A DNA stretch of 64,000 bases from Latrodectus hesperus. Its lineage: Eukaryota; Arthropoda; Arachnida; Araneae; Theridiidae. The position numbers and the translations under genes are program-made. Shown here in pieces: positions 13,625 to 25,087 of this stretch. The notes under the pieces were generated by a model that saw only the letters and a program-made list of their open reading frames with translations, was not told the DNA's origin and searched no databases. Position 1 is the stretch's first letter. Every line of letters begins with the position of its first letter. The stretch spans positions 46,815,172 through 46,879,171 of the forward strand of contig CM075857.1 of the NCBI GenBank assembly GCA_037975125.1, in the 5' to 3' direction.

Positions 13625-13990
13625 TTAAGAGGAGTATCGAAGATTAAATCGTACACGACGACCTGAACGAGTGATGACAGTTGGAGGTTGGTTGCTAGCG
13701 GGAACAGGACACGTCTCAGCCGTATTGTTCTGAACAGGACTTGGAGTGTGTGGAACATCTTGTTGCTCGTTAGAACTCTCGTTGAACGAAGGTGGGAGAA
13801 GAAATGCTGGTTTCAGCCTGTCAATGCTGATGGTGGTTTGGGAACCGTTGACGTCCAGCAGAAAAGTTTTCTCGTGACGAGTGATGACTTTAAAGGGTCC
13901 ATCGTAAGGGCGTTGAAGAGGACGCTTGACAGCATCATGCCTCACAAAAACATGAGTGCATGAGGAGAGTTCTGACGGTACAAAAAGGAA
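13625..13990 (-). pseudogene. Integrase C-terminal part, displaced from the pol frame
   Basis: This frame continues pol after a frameshift. It encodes the conserved stretch around [16 protein letters not shown], the GPF/GPY-type module (YDGPFKVI) and a Pro/Ser-rich tail ending NLRYSS. In related elements these are continuous with the DDE core. Here the upstream pol frame reaches a stop at 13942 instead. The switch maps to a five-base A run (T run in element sense) at 13982-13986, so a homopolymer indel is likely. It could be a real mutation or an assembly error. It has no good start codon of its own, so a separate protein is unlikely. Confidence 0.8.
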
Positions 13991-16824
13991 GGCGTGGAAG
14001 AGAGGTGTCTCGATGCAGGGGTTGGTGACAGCTTTGACATCTGCTCTTTAAGATCTTGTAAGAATGAGTGGTCAGGAGTATCCGGTGATGGCCTAACCGA
14101 TGCTGGGTTGAAAAAATCACCTGGAAGGCGAATGGTGGTTCCATAGACCATCTCTGCACAAGTCGATTGCAGGTCTGGTTTAAAAACAGAACGTAGACCG
14201 AGCATGACAGTCGGCAGGGCTTCGGTCCAACGCTGTGACTGTGACATATGAGCCATGAGCGATTGCTTAAGACTGCGGTGCCATCTCTCCACGATTCCGT
14301 TGGATGACGGATGGTACGGAGTCGTCCTGATGCGCTGAATTCCAAGTAACTTGGTGAGTGCTTTGAAGAGATTCGAATGGAATTGTCGCCCCTGGTCAGT
14401 AGTAACAAGTTCGGGAACACCAAAACGTGCTATCCAATGATTATAGAAGGCTCTGGCAGTCGTGTCAGCAGTGATATCTGCTATGGGAATTGCCTCTGGC
14501 CACCGGGTGAAGCGGTCTATGCATGTCAGAATATATCTTGAGCCTTCTGATGGTAATAGCGGTCCAACAATGTCGATGTGGACATGAGCAAAACGCTTGT
14601 CTGGCACAGGAATTTTTTGGATCGGGCTCTTTGTGTGACGCTGAACTTTGGACTTTTGGCAAGAGAGGCATGCCTTAGTCCAGGCAGTTATATCACTGAG
14701 CATAGATGGCCATACATATCGTTGTTGAATAAGTTTTTTCGTCGCCCGTATGCCAGGGTGTGACAAGTTGTGGAGTTGCTGAAAAACAGGTTGCCGGAAG
14801 GATGCAGGTAGATAAGGGCGAACAGTTCCTTGAGATGTGTCACAAAAGATTGAAGTTTGTGGGTCTAACTTCAAGGGTTGAAGGTTGAGACTGCTGGCAC
14901 TAGGATTCGACAAAAGTGCCTGTAATTCTTGGTCATTCTCCTGTGCTGCTGCGATGGACGAGAAGTCAATGGCAGAAGGAATGGTAATGTCGTGTATGCG
15001 TGATAAGGTATCTGCCACGACGTTTTCCGATCCCTTGACATGTTTAATATCGGTGGAGAACTGTGCGATGAAATCCAGTTGCCTAAGCTGTCTTGGAGAG
15101 GATGAGGAATTTGTAGTAAAGGCAAAAGTGAGAGGTTTGTGATCTGTCTGGATCTGGAACTGTCGTCCCTCCAAGGAATGTCGAAAATGTTTCACAGCTG
15201 CATAGACGGCTAGAAGTTCTCTATCGTATGTGCTGTATCGAGTTTCCGTAGAAGTGAGCTTCCTTGAGAAGAAGGCGAGGGGTCTGATGCCTTGTGGAGT
15301 TTCAGCTTGCAGAGTGGCGCCAATGGCCATATCTGAAGCATCAGTTGCAAGAATGAGTTTGTCATTATCTGTGTGATAAGACAAGGTAGTGGCTTGAATC
15401 AGGTCCTCTTTGCAGCGTTCGAAAGCTGCGCTAGCTTCCTCGGACCACACAACTGGGCGATTGTCCTTCTTCTTGCTATCTTTTAGGAAATGAGTGAGAG
15501 GAGCTTGTCGGCGGGCGGCTGCTGGTAAGAATCTTCGGTAAAAATTAATCATGGCCAGGAAACGTCGAAGCTCAGCCACAGTTTGGGGTTTTGGGAAAGA
15601 TGATATGGCTTCAACTTTTTCAGGAAGTGGGCGAACCCCGTCTTGGGTAATCAGACAACCTAAGAATTTGATTTCTGATTGGCCGAAGATGCACTTAGAT
15701 GGGTTGAGTGTGAAACCGAAGTGTTGCAAGCGATTAAAGACTTCTTTCAAGTGAGAAATGTGTTCCTCTTCGTTTGTAGAACCGATCAGGATGTCATCAA
15801 GGTAGGCAATGCAGTAGTCTAAACCTTGAAGAGCATTGTTAATGCATCTCTGAAAGGTCTGCCCAGCGTTTCGGAGGCCAAATGGCATAAAAACAAACTC
15901 GAAGAGTCCAAAAGGTGTCGTCACCGCCGTCTTTGGTATGTCGTCAGGAAAAACAGGGATCTGGTTGTAGGCGCGTGTGAGATCGAGAGTGGTAAAAATT
16001 TTTCGCCCAGCTAACAGATGTGTGCAGTCCTGGATGTGTGGAACAGGATAGCGGTCCGGAACTGTGACAGCATTCAGTCGTCTGTAGTCACCGCAAGGTC
16101 TCCAGTCACCGCTTTTCTTTGGAACCATGTGCAAAGGACTTGCCCAAGGACTTTTGGATGGACGGATGATGCCTTGTTGTAGCATGAATTGGAATTCTTC
16201 CTTTGCCGAATTTAGGAGAGGGGTGCTGAGACGTCTGGGCTTGGAAAAAACTGGAGGGCCGGTGGTCTCAATATGGTGATATACCTCGTAACTGGGCCTA
16301 TCACCATTGAGACCCGAGGTGTTTAGAAGAGCGGGATAAGCAGACAAAAGTTTGTGGTATTTTGAAGATTCAGTTATTAACATAACTTTCTGAAGTGGCT
16401 CCGTAGAAATTTTTCCTGTGACCGAGATGTTGGTTGTGGGGTCCAGAAGTTGCCTGCGCCGGACGTCGACAAGTAAGTTGAAGTGTCTCAAAAAGTCAAC
16501 ACCAATGATAGGATTTGAGACGTCAGCGACTATAAAAGGCCAGGAAAATGATCTTCGTAGGTTTAAGTTGAGAGTTAATAATTTCGTTCCGTAAGTTGGA
16601 ATAGGAGTGTTGTTAGCTGCATATAAAGTCAGTTTTTCTCTTTGGGTATAAAAATTCTTAGGACGAGGAATGACGGACACGTCAGCCCCAGTGTCAATAA
16701 GAAATTTCATGTTTAGAGCATTGTCGACCACATAAATTCGGGAAGTGCCGCGGTCAGCCATCGTGGCCACCTGTGACCGCGATGCTAGTTTTCCGGTTGA
16801 CGGAAGGAGCAAGGTGGTGTACAC
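13942..16824 (-). CDS. pol: Gypsy Pol polyprotein (protease, reverse transcriptase, RNase H, integrase), C-terminally frameshifted
   Basis: The 960-codon frame has the standard Gypsy order. An aspartic protease ([12 protein letters not shown], Asp44) is followed by reverse transcriptase ([22 protein letters not shown] with YLDD at 341-344) and RNase H ([23 protein letters not shown]). The integrase has an HHCC zinc domain and a catalytic triad at Asp751, Asp810 and Glu846, a D-58-D-35-E spacing. All catalytic residues I looked for are present. The frame opens right after a TAA at the gag end and lies in the -1 frame relative to gag. The coordinate start is a GTG, so expression probably depends on frameshifting rather than its own initiation. 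The last roughly 15 residues are out-of-frame reading caused by the indel near 13982-13986. Confidence 0.93.
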   Translation of the reverse strand: MYTTLLLPSTGKLASRSQVATMADRGTSRIYVVDNALNMKFLIDTGADVSVIPRPKNFYTQREKLTLYAANNTPIPTYGTKLLTLNLNLRRSFSWPFIVADVSNPIIGVDFLRHFNLLVDVRRRQLLDPTTNISVTGKISTEPLQKVMLITESSKYHKLLSAYPALLNTSGLNGDRPSYEVYHHIETTGPPVFSKPRRLSTPLLNSAKEEFQFMLQQGIIRPSKSPWASPLHMVPKKSGDWRPCGDYRRLNAVTVPDRYPVPHIQDCTHLLAGRKIFTTLDLTRAYNQIPVFPDDIPKTAVTTPFGLFEFVFMPFGLRNAGQTFQRCINNALQGLDYCIAYLDDILIGSTNEEEHISHLKEVFNRLQHFGFTLNPSKCIFGQSEIKFLGCLITQDGVRPLPEKVEAISSFPKPQTVAELRRFLAMINFYRRFLPAAARRQAPLTHFLKDSKKKDNRPVVWSEEASAAFERCKEDLIQATTLSYHTDNDKLILATDASDMAIGATLQAETPQGIRPLAFFSRKLTSTETRYSTYDRELLAVYAAVKHFRHSLEGRQFQIQTDHKPLTFAFTTNSSSSPRQLRQLDFIAQFSTDIKHVKGSENVVADTLSRIHDITIPSAIDFSSIAAAQENDQELQALLSNPSASSLNLQPLKLDPQTSIFCDTSQGTVRPYLPASFRQPVFQQLHNLSHPGIRATKKLIQQRYVWPSMLSDITAWTKACLSCQKSKVQRHTKSPIQKIPVPDKRFAHVHIDIVGPLLPSEGSRYILTCIDRFTRWPEAIPIADITADTTARAFYNHWIARFGVPELVTTDQGRQFHSNLFKALTKLLGIQRIRTTPYHPSSNGIVERWHRSLKQSLMAHMSQSQRWTEALPTVMLGLRSVFKPDLQSTCAEMVYGTTIRLPGDFFNPASVRPSPDTPDHSFLQDLKEQMSKLSPTPASRHLSSTPSFLYRQNSPHALMFL

Positions 16825-17588
16825 TTTTTAGCTTTTGATCCAAAATTTGTATGGTAAAAACATAAATTATTGCAGGGCTCTTTGTATTGGCGGTTCCGTC
16901 CCCTGGATGGACTACGTCGCCTGCTGTTATTTCTATAGTGGCGCTGATTTTGCCTAGAACGTGCGTTTTGATGAACAATGGTTGAGAGTTCGCTCACTTG
17001 TTTAGTCAATTGCGATATTTGTGCTTCAAGGGTGCTCGTTGGAGGAGATGGTTGCAAGCTTGTGGAATTTATGGTTGAAGCATTAGTGAGGTCTGAAATT
17101 TTGTCCGCTACTGCGGCAAGTTGAGGGAGATCATCACTAAGTGCAGCGAGAATGCTTTGCGTGCTTGTAGGAAGTCTGGAAAGCCACAAGGATCGTAAAA
17201 TAGCTTCTCCTGCCGTTGCGCCAGCAAGGGAACGCATACGGGTAAGCAATTGTGAGGGGCGTTGGTCGCCAAGTTCGAGACCTTGCAAAAGTCTGCGGAG
17301 TCTGGATTCTTCACTTTCTGAATGCAAGTCTATTAGACGAGCTTTAAGGTTTTTGTATTTATCCTTGGTCGGAGGCTGCAAGACAATGTCAGAGACAGTA
17401 TTGAGCACGTCAGATTCAACCGCAGAAATTACATGATTAAATTTGGTTGAATCTTCAGTAATGCCAGAAATTGAGAACTGTGCCTCGAGCTGTGCAAACC
17501 ATAAAGTTGGATTTGCTTTCCAAAATGGTGGGGGTTTGACAGAAACACGAGACACACTAGTCTGTTTTTCGACCTCGTCGTCACTCAT
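16785..17588 (-). CDS. gag: Gypsy Gag (capsid/nucleocapsid) protein
   Basis: I chose the ATG at 17588 ([10 protein letters not shown]). The frame is open 29 codons further up but that extension looks like hydrophobic leader noise. The protein starts with the arthropod Gypsy Gag pattern ([20 protein letters not shown]) and continues with a helical capsid-like region. A coiled-coil-like stretch ([16 protein letters not shown]) and a basic Arg/Ser-rich segment follow. It ends in a zinc knuckle of Cys-x2-His...Cys-x3-Cys type ([18 protein letters not shown]). It assembles the virus-like particle and packages the element RNA. It ends 39 nt inside the pol frame. Confidence 0.9.
   Translation of the reverse strand: MSDDEVEKQTSVSRVSVKPPPFWKANPTLWFAQLEAQFSISGITEDSTKFNHVISAVESDVLNTVSDIVLQPPTKDKYKNLKARLIDLHSESEESRLRRLLQGLELGDQRPSQLLTRMRSLAGATAGEAILRSLWLSRLPTSTQSILAALSDDLPQLAAVADKISDLTNASTINSTSLQPSPPTSTLEAQISQLTKQVSELSTIVHQNARSRQNQRHYRNNSRRRSPSRGRNRQYKEPCNNLCFYHTNFGSKAKKCTPPCSFRQPEN
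16825..16834 (-). promoter_or_regulatory. Candidate -1 frameshift site between gag and pol
   Basis: In element sense the gag codons GCT AAA AAG lie here. The pol frame is open only downstream of a TAA that ends at this A run, so any -1 shift must occur between here and the gag stop at 16785. The AAAAAG run is the obvious slippery candidate, although it is not a perfect X-XXY-YYZ heptamer. Confidence 0.45.
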
Positions 17589-18347
17589 AGTGATACGAAA
17601 TATAGGGATGAGCCACAAGAAATTATACAAGAAACAAATGAATTTCCCAGGGACAACCTTAACAACAATGATCAAAAGGTAATCAAAATGTAGGAAAGGA
17701 AATTAAGACTGCTACCACTAAGTACATATGATGCAATACAATTATGAAAAATTATGAATTTAAAAAAAGCAACAATTTTAAGCAATCAATAGAAAATGCG
17801 AATATGTAACTTGTAATATAACAATGAAACAAAGGAATAGAAAAAAATAGCAAGGCATGAAAAATAACACAAATAAATAAAAATGGATAGCAAAATATGG
17901 AATGAAATAAATTAGCGTTTAACGATCCGATGGCAATAATGAAAAAATGAAAAGAATAGAACGAGCTTACTTAAGATGATTGAAGTACGCCTGGAATTCA
18001 AACGGTAAGAAACACAAAAATATATATAAATAACGATGTCGGCAACGATGAAGCACAAAGCACCTTTAGTAAAGCACAAACACGTTCAGTAAAACAGTAT
18101 TGTCCGCTAAAACGAAAGCAGTTTGGCACCAGCACGAGTATTTTCATCGGTGAAGGCGATCTGTCGTAATTCACAAATTCCTTGATTTTCAGTCGAAATA
18201 ATGATGAATATTTCACGTACGATGATATGGCGAGCCATTGGAAGGTGATATATTATCAGATTAGAAGGCAGCTACACGATCGAAACGGATAACTAATTGT
18301 CCGTGGAAGCGAATGCTTTCCGGTTCGAGAATAAATGCACGTGTTCT
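17589..18347 (-). other. 5' leader of the Gypsy element
   Basis: Roughly 760 nt lie between the primer-binding site and the gag start. There is no convincing coding content. It presumably carries packaging and translation signals, but nothing specific is visible. Confidence 0.6.
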
Positions 18348-18366
18348 ATCACGTCCGGAGTCACCA
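18348..18366 (-). other. Primer-binding site, tRNA-Trp-like
   Basis: In element sense the sequence TGGTGACTCCGGACGTGAT begins one base after the 5' LTR. It is close to the complement of the 3' end of metazoan tRNA-Trp (TGGTGACCCCGACGTGAT, from memory), differing by one substitution and one extra G. Confidence 0.7.
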
Positions 18367-18367
18367 A

Positions 18368-18678
18368 TTTGGCTGATTGTTGTATGCACGATATATCGGC
18401 CTGATAACATCTTAAAACTAAAGCCAATAAACGAAAAAGATTCATCAGAAGGTTATAAAAATAAACGTTATTTAATTAACACTATATACAAAATGTAATA
18501 CATATAATGCGCGAGATTGACGACAGCTTCGGTCGGAGTTAACAGTCTGACTGACAGTTTGTTATTTTTTTCCTGAATCACTGGTGCTGTAGCGCCATCT
18601 GGTGTCTATGTTGGATTTGACATCTCTTGCTGCCATCTGGTGGAATGTACTGGATTAAATGTATGTGCGATCGCCACA
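18368..18678 (-). repeat. 5' LTR of the Gypsy element
   Basis: The 311-bp partner of 13289-13599, without visible differences. It carries the element promoter. Seven bases of hAT minisatellite separate its target duplication from that of the neighbouring hAT insertion. Confidence 0.93.
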
Positions 18679-18860
18679 ACATCTTTAACGTTACGAATAG
18701 GGATGGGAAGAAATACCTGTAACAAGTATTTTGTAATCAGTATTTGAATGTAACAACCTGTAATCAGTACATTTTCTTCCAAATACTCAGTACTTTCAGT
18801 AACAAAGTCAGCGCGAGTTCGAGTATTCTCAGACAGTTGCAGGTACAATGTACTTGACCA

Positions 18861-19138
18861 GTACGTGGCTGTTACAAAGTAATGAGCGAGTACGTACTTG
18901 TTACAAAGTAACAAGCAAGTACGTGTGTACGTGGTTGTTACAAAGTAACAAGCAAGTAGGTGAGTACGTGCTTGTTACAAAGTAACAAGCAAGTACGTGT
19001 GTACGTGGTTGTTACAAAGTAACAAGCAAGTACGTGTGTACGTGGTTGTTACAAAGTAATAAGCAAGTACGTGTGTACGTGGTTGTTACAAAGTAATAAG
19101 CAAGTACGTGAGTACGTGGTTGTTACAAAGTAATAAGT
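18861..19138. repeat. 37-bp minisatellite in the subterminal region of the nested hAT
   Basis: About seven copies of a 37-bp unit contain TGTTACAAAGTAACA (an inverted repeat around AAA) and a GTACGTG motif. Some copies have TAATAAGC in place of TAACAAGC. The same GTTAC/GTAAC and GTAC motifs recur at the other end (22335-22420), so the array may multiply transposase-binding sites. Confidence 0.85.
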
Positions 19139-19139
19139 G

Positions 19140-22100
19140 TACTTAATTGAATGTAACAAGTACAGAAGAGCCAATGAAAGAGCGAGTACAAGTAACAATG
19201 TCATCGATATATCGATACACACGGACGAATTAGGATTTGGGAAATCTCTTCCCATGATAGGAAGGGTGGCTGGGTGGGTAGGAGAAGAGAAATGAGATAC
19301 TGGTTTAACTGGAAAATAGAAGATTGATTCTTGGGAATTAGAAAATCTCTTTGGGCTGAAGCAACACCCCCTAGAGATGCATGTATTTTAGGAGAGGGTG
19401 TTGGCTGGAGAGGGTACATAATGAATTTCTATTGCGAAAATGAAGAAAAAAAGCAAGTTCATTTGTTTCGTGTCTGTTAATAAAATAAATGAGTTGGGAA
19501 AATCAATAATCGTAGCACATTTATTTAATGGTTTTAAATATGTCACTTTTTAATATAAGAAAAAAGCCTGATATTCTTGTTATATATTATTCCATATTTA
19601 TTGACTTATTTTTCTTATTATTTTTTAACTTTTAATTAATTTTAATTAAATTTTTTAAATCTGATCATTGTTTCCAAAATTACTCTATTGGCTTGAACAA
19701 AAAGTGAATGGAATTTTTTTTACTATATTTTAGTTTTAAAGATAATTTTAAAAAAAAAATATTTCTTAAAGTAATTAAATATTTTTTACTTTAAAAATTT
19801 TTTTCTCTTCAAAAATATTTTTACCATTAAAAATTAGGTAGTTATATAATCACATAAATTGCTGTTCTGAAAATGAGAAAACTAAATTAGGGAAATTGTT
19901 CACGTAAATAAAAATGCATATTTTCAATTCGTATTTAAAATTTAAAATGGTATCATTAGGGGATGATTTTCGGAAACAGGAAAAGATATTTGAAAATAAT
20001 TAATAACACAGAATGCTGAGAATTTTCTAGAAATTTTTGTATATCAAATATAGAATTTTACTCTTGAATGTAAGTACCTGTTAAAAAATAAAAAAACATT
20101 CGCTCATTATTCATAATGAGCTGCATTTAAGCAAATTAATTAAGATGTGTTATATTAAGTAGTTTTATAGAAAAATTAAATTTCGCTTAGAGTTTTAATC
20201 AGAAAATACGTATTTCTAGCTTATCTCAAAATAATATAACTGGGAATCAAGTATCTAAATTAAAATGTACGCCAGCACATTAGATTTAGAAAAATTACCT
20301 TTATTTTTATAAAACCAAGTTTTCAGTTCAGATTTATGTCGGTAAATTCAGTTTAAATCATAAAAAAATTACTTTTTGCATAAATTTCTGCACAAAATAT
20401 AATATAATTCTATTTAAATAAATGAACCGAAATTTATCACAACATAATTTAAAAAATCATAAGAATGAGAATATTGCCTAATATGCTACAATTTTTCTTG
20501 AAAATGTGCCAGTAATATATATATATATATATATATATTTTGAAACTACGTAACGTAAACTCTGCACCCATTTAGATGACATAAAGCAAACATTTGAATA
20601 TGTATGTAATGTAATATAATTTAAAGATTTGAAAAAAAAATTACGAGATATTTGAATGAATTTATGATAAATCAATTTCCAGATATAAAATTGTATAAAA
20701 TGAATTTTTTTTAACTGAAAAAATATTTTGATATAGAATGAACATATTTATTTGAACCTCATTAAATACAAATGTATTTTATTTTGGTTTCCAAATTTTT
20801 AAACAAAATATATAAATTAAAACTATTAATATACTTTCATTGTTTTTTTATTATTATGTGCATTTTTGATTATGATTCCATATAAATATATGTACTTTTT
20901 ATTGTACCATGTTTTAATTTCACTATATTTTACTATGAATATGTAGAATATAAATATATAGAATTTAAAATTTGGGAAAAATTTGTTTTATATTTTTTTA
21001 CTATACAGTTAATTTTATTCGTATAGTGATAATGTTGGTTGAAACATAATAAAGGTAGTTTATTCATTTTAATTTTGAACTTCAAAATGAAAAAAAAATT
21101 TTTTTATATAAGTCAACTTTTACTTTTTATCTTTATTTATACCATCATGTGTATTTTTTAAATTACAGTTTGATGTAAATAAAATATATGTATTTTAGTT
21201 CCTGTATTTTGTATTAAACATTACATTATTTAATATTTTACATTAAAACAACATAAAATTTATAGATAATTAGTAAAACAGTTTTGCAGTTTTTGTAATT
21301 TAATGAATTTTTGTGTTACTATAAAAGTTACTTTATGAAAGATGATCATATTCACTTAAAAAGTATTATTACAGTTTTAATTGCAAAGCTACTTTATTTA
21401 TCCATAAATTAAGATTCAGGAAACTGAAGCAAGATATGTGAGTTAATGCAATTTTTATTTTAGAAAATCTAGTTTATCTATTTCATAAAAATATAAACAA
21501 ATAAACGCCATTTATAAAATAAATAACTATCTATTAGGTATCAAAAATTTTGCTATAATTGTTTCATTAATGTTTAATAATAGAAAAATATAAGAAATTT
21601 AATTTGATTTTTGTTAAACTAATTGTATATTTCTAAGTAAATTAAAAAAATCTCTTTGTAATTGATTAATCCTCCCACTTTACGATTCTTTACAAATTAT
21701 TTGCTAGTTAATTATAAAAATTTATTTATATAATTGGAAAATCTTACTAAATTAAAACAAAAAATTAAGATGATGATTTGGTTGAAAAATAGAAATTATA
21801 TTATCACGTCTAATTTAATATTTTAATTAACATTGGAAAACTTTGAAAATTACAATCGAATAATTTGAAAATTTACTTAGAACAGATGAAAATTCTAAAA
21901 ACAAATGTAAATAACAAAAGATTAGGATTTTTTATACTGAAAGAAATATATTTATTAAAATATATAAGTTCAAAATTTTTCACAGAAAAACTGTTTGTTG
22001 AGGGAATAACTTATATTTAATTGCTTCATAATAAAAATTAAAGTTTTTAAGAAAAACAAAAATTGCTATTATTGAAATGTTGCATTTATTAAAAGAAATA

Positions 22101-22330
22101 TTTTTATAGATTATTACATCAGCTCTTATTTTAACCTTAACTGGATGCTTATTTATAAATGATAATGATTTAAATTAACATTAATTATATTAATTAATTT
22201 TATGGAACTATACAAAATGTTATATATTTAATTAATTATTAATTTATTTATTACTAATTTAGTTTTTATCTATTCATAAAACTTGGAAAAATTGTCATTA
22301 CATTTTAATCCGATAGATGGCAGCACAAAA
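19140..22330. other. Noncoding interior of the nested hAT element
   Basis: Extremely AT-rich filler with a short (AT)n run at 20516-20537. No ORF above 72 codons and no domain could be recognised. Confidence 0.6.
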
Positions 22331-22434
22331 AGTGTAACAAGTACAGAAAGTAATCGGTAAAATACTTGTTACTTTTAAAGTAACTGTACTCAGTACGTAC
22401 CAAGTACAAGAAAAGTAACAAAGCCCCATCCCTA

Positions 22435-22525
22435 GTTACGAAACAACGAGAACAGCTTTAACGTTACAAAACAACGAAACAGCTTTGACGTTACAAAACA
22501 ACGAGAAGAGCTTTAACGCTACAAA
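22435..22525. repeat. Minisatellite inside the outer hAT (right part)
   Basis: Units carrying acaaaacaacgagaacagct-type motifs continue the array interrupted at 13288. This confirms that the two nested elements sit inside one pre-existing repeat. Confidence 0.8.
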
Positions 22526-22729
22526 ATAACATAATGTGGAAACGTTCTAGAATACCGCAATGACTTTGAGAAGTTACCATTACAGGAACGATTTCAGCAG
22601 TTAAGGAAAAGAAAAACGTTATCTTAATAACATAATTTTTGAAGAACAAGTTATTTATTAAACGGTTATTTGTTGATAACGGTTCTTAAATAACAGTTCC
22701 ATTAAATAACGGCCATCTCTAGACACATC

Positions 22730-25085
22730 ATAGATGGGCATGTTTACAATTTATAACAATTTATAATAAAATGTAAAATATAAGCGATGATAAATATGAA
22801 ATATTCTTCATATTGCAAGAATAACAGTTTAACAGCTAAAGTAGAAGTGTAAAATTCCCGGAAATTTTGAAGCCTGGGAATTTCGGGAAAAAACCGGGAA
22901 TTTTGAGGGAATAAACTCAGCCAATCATATTTCTGCTTAGAGATTCTTTTTTTTTCGCATATATATGAAGCGAAGTGAAGTAAAATTTGGTATCTCTAAA
23001 TAATTTTTAAGCAAAGGGAAATTATGTTTTCTACAATAAGCATTCATAAAATATGAATATTAAAATTGTAAAAAATATAGTATTGAAAAATTTCAACCCT
23101 AGGGGATATTTTTATATCAGTGTATGGTGAGATCTGTCGCTAAGATTGTTGGGAAGCCAATGTTTCTGACAAATATATGTTTAATGAAACAATGAAAATA
23201 AACTGAAAATTGTTATTTGATCAAAAATAATATTGTTTCACTGTAACAAATAGTGATTATTTTCTTCAATTCTAATTTTCCATTTTCAGTTCTTTTTGGT
23301 TGTAAGAGATTTATTTTTTGCGATAATTCTTATTATATGGTAGATTTGTTTCTTGTGTATTCGAAAATGCTTTATTAAAAAAATATTTCACTTTAATTTT
23401 AATGTATTATATTTCTTAAAAACAAATTATTTAAAAGAAGTAAGGTAGTACTTGATTTTTTTAGTCTTTGTAATAAACTGAAAATTGATGATTTAAAAAT
23501 AAATAATGTTAAGCAAATAAATTTCACTTTTGTTTTGACTTCTAATTGACAAATTTTTAATTTATCAATGATACAAAAAGATACTGTTTCATGTACTACT
23601 TCTCAACTGAATATGTGTAAATGGTGCTCAAGTTTAACCAATATGTAAATGAAAATATGTGGTGAGGCGACATGTAAGTTGTGAACAAAAAAGAGCTCTT
23701 CCATCGAATCATCATTTAAATCATATCTTGCAGGAATTAATGTGACAAAAATCCTATGAAATGAGGTAACGTTAAAAAAATATTACAATTTGCATGCAAT
23801 TTTGAGTTGCATTGAAACTGCAAATGTTATTTCAATCCAATTATAAATATCTTTATTTGCAGAGGGAAATTATCAATATATTCTAGCATTATTAGCAGTT
23901 TCTTAATAGTAACTTATAACTATTTAAATTGACAAACTCAATATTTAAATTATTAATTTACTAAAAAGTCACATTTGTAGCTACTTAGATTTAAAAAATT
24001 TATTTAATATTTAAGACACAAAATAGTAAATTTATATAAAAATTATCCACCAATGCAATCATGAATAAAAATGCTTTTTCTTTTATTATAGTTAAAATAT
24101 TTAAAATAATTTTCTTTTATATTTTAAGATTAATTAACAATTTTTTAAGTACAATATATAATGCAGACTTTAAATAAAACTATTTTTTTTCTTTTGCAAG
24201 GATCTGATGCATTAATTTACACAATAACAATATATATATAGTTGAATTATTCATTGAGTTTTTGAAAACAATTTTTTACAACATTAAAAATGATTTCAAA
24301 ACAGTAAGGTAGAATCAAAATCTCTTTAAACTATTGTTCATCATTTCTAAATGATAAGACAGAAAATGTGTGTTAATTAAAAAATTACTGATAATCTGAG
24401 TCATTGAAAATATTTCCATTTTTCAGACTTAAGTTTTAGAAATGGAAATAACTATGATGTTATGAAAAGAATTTATGAAAGTCAAGCAAATGAATTCTGA
24501 AAAAAAAAAAAAAAACAATGTTCTTGCTTTTTTAACATTTTGCACTCAAGTAATCTTGTTATAAATTAAAAACATTTTTTAATTCAATGCATCTTGCTTT
24601 TCATAAGAAGGCTGAAATGTGTTATTCTTTTCAAAAGAAGATTTTTGGTTAGCTAAATTAGCTAAACTAGCTCTAAAAATATAAATGCCAGTTTGATATA
24701 AGAAAATAGGTATATACCTACTTGGTGCCCAACAATATAAATATTCTTGTGAACTTCAGCTCACTTTAAAAAATATGTAATACATAGATGAAAAGTTTGT
24801 ATTAGTGAATTTTTATAAATTCTAGAATACAATGTAATTTAGAATTTATAAAAATTCTTATTTGAAGAAACATTTAAAATATCAAACATAAACATTACTA
24901 TTTACTATCTCATATGAGTGTGTCATTACCAACCATCAACATATTCCGCATAATAGTTGATGATAATTATAGTGAAAATACACAAGACATGTTTTTGAAT
25001 TTAGAAACAATCTTGATTCACTAAGCCTCTGAATATGTTATGTGCGTATACATATTTAAAATTATGAAATGATGTAATCTGCATA
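22730..25085. other. AT-rich noncoding stretch
   Basis: No gene was recognised. At 22855-22920 several GGGAA/CCGGGAA motifs resemble the subterminal sequence near 29240-29340 and may be a decayed hAT fragment. Confidence 0.45.
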
Positions 25086-25087
25086 TA

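Larger units (their letters stand above)
13289..18678 (-). mobile_element. Ty3/Gypsy LTR retrotransposon, CsRn1-like, nearly complete
   Basis: The 5390-bp element runs on the minus strand: 5' LTR (18368-18678), primer-binding site, gag, pol, polypurine tract, 3' LTR (13289-13599). The flanks carry the same five bases, AACAT (13284-13288 and 18678-18682; the first base of the second copy can also belong to the LTR). The LTRs show no difference by eye, implying recent insertion. The Gag CHCC-type zinc knuckle and a tRNA-Trp-like primer site are, from memory, features of the CsRn1 clade. There is no env gene. One frameshift near 13982-13986 breaks the integrase C-terminus. Confidence 0.93.
18698..22434. 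mobile_element. Second, nested hAT-type DNA transposon, non-autonomous
   Basis: Terminal inverted repeats TAGGGATGGG (18698-18707) and its complement (22425-22434) are flanked by the 8-bp duplication GTTACGAA (18690-18697 and 22435-22442). The 3737-bp element is inserted in the minisatellite of the outer hAT. Both ends carry GTTAC/GTAAC and GTAC motifs. The interior has no transposase ORF. The termini resemble those of the outer hAT (TAGAGATGGC), suggesting related transposase sources. Confidence 0.9.
9121..22721. mobile_element. Outer hAT-type DNA transposon, non-autonomous, with two nested insertions
   Basis: The left end TAGAGATGGC (9121-9130) is matched by its reverse complement at 22712-22721. 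Both ends are bordered by the same 8-bp sequence, GACACATC (9113-9120 and 22722-22729). An 8-bp duplication with a TAGRGATGG-type terminus is the hAT signature. The ends are rich in GTTAT/ATAAC motifs such as GTTATCAA, plausible subterminal transposase sites. Removing the nested Gypsy and hAT elements leaves about 4.46 kb. No transposase ORF is visible, so it was probably mobilised in trans. Orientation cannot be assigned. Confidence 0.88.

Noticed and set aside
13935..14423. 162-codon minus-strand frame inside pol
   Set aside because: It overlaps the integrase domain in another phase and has no similarity of its own.
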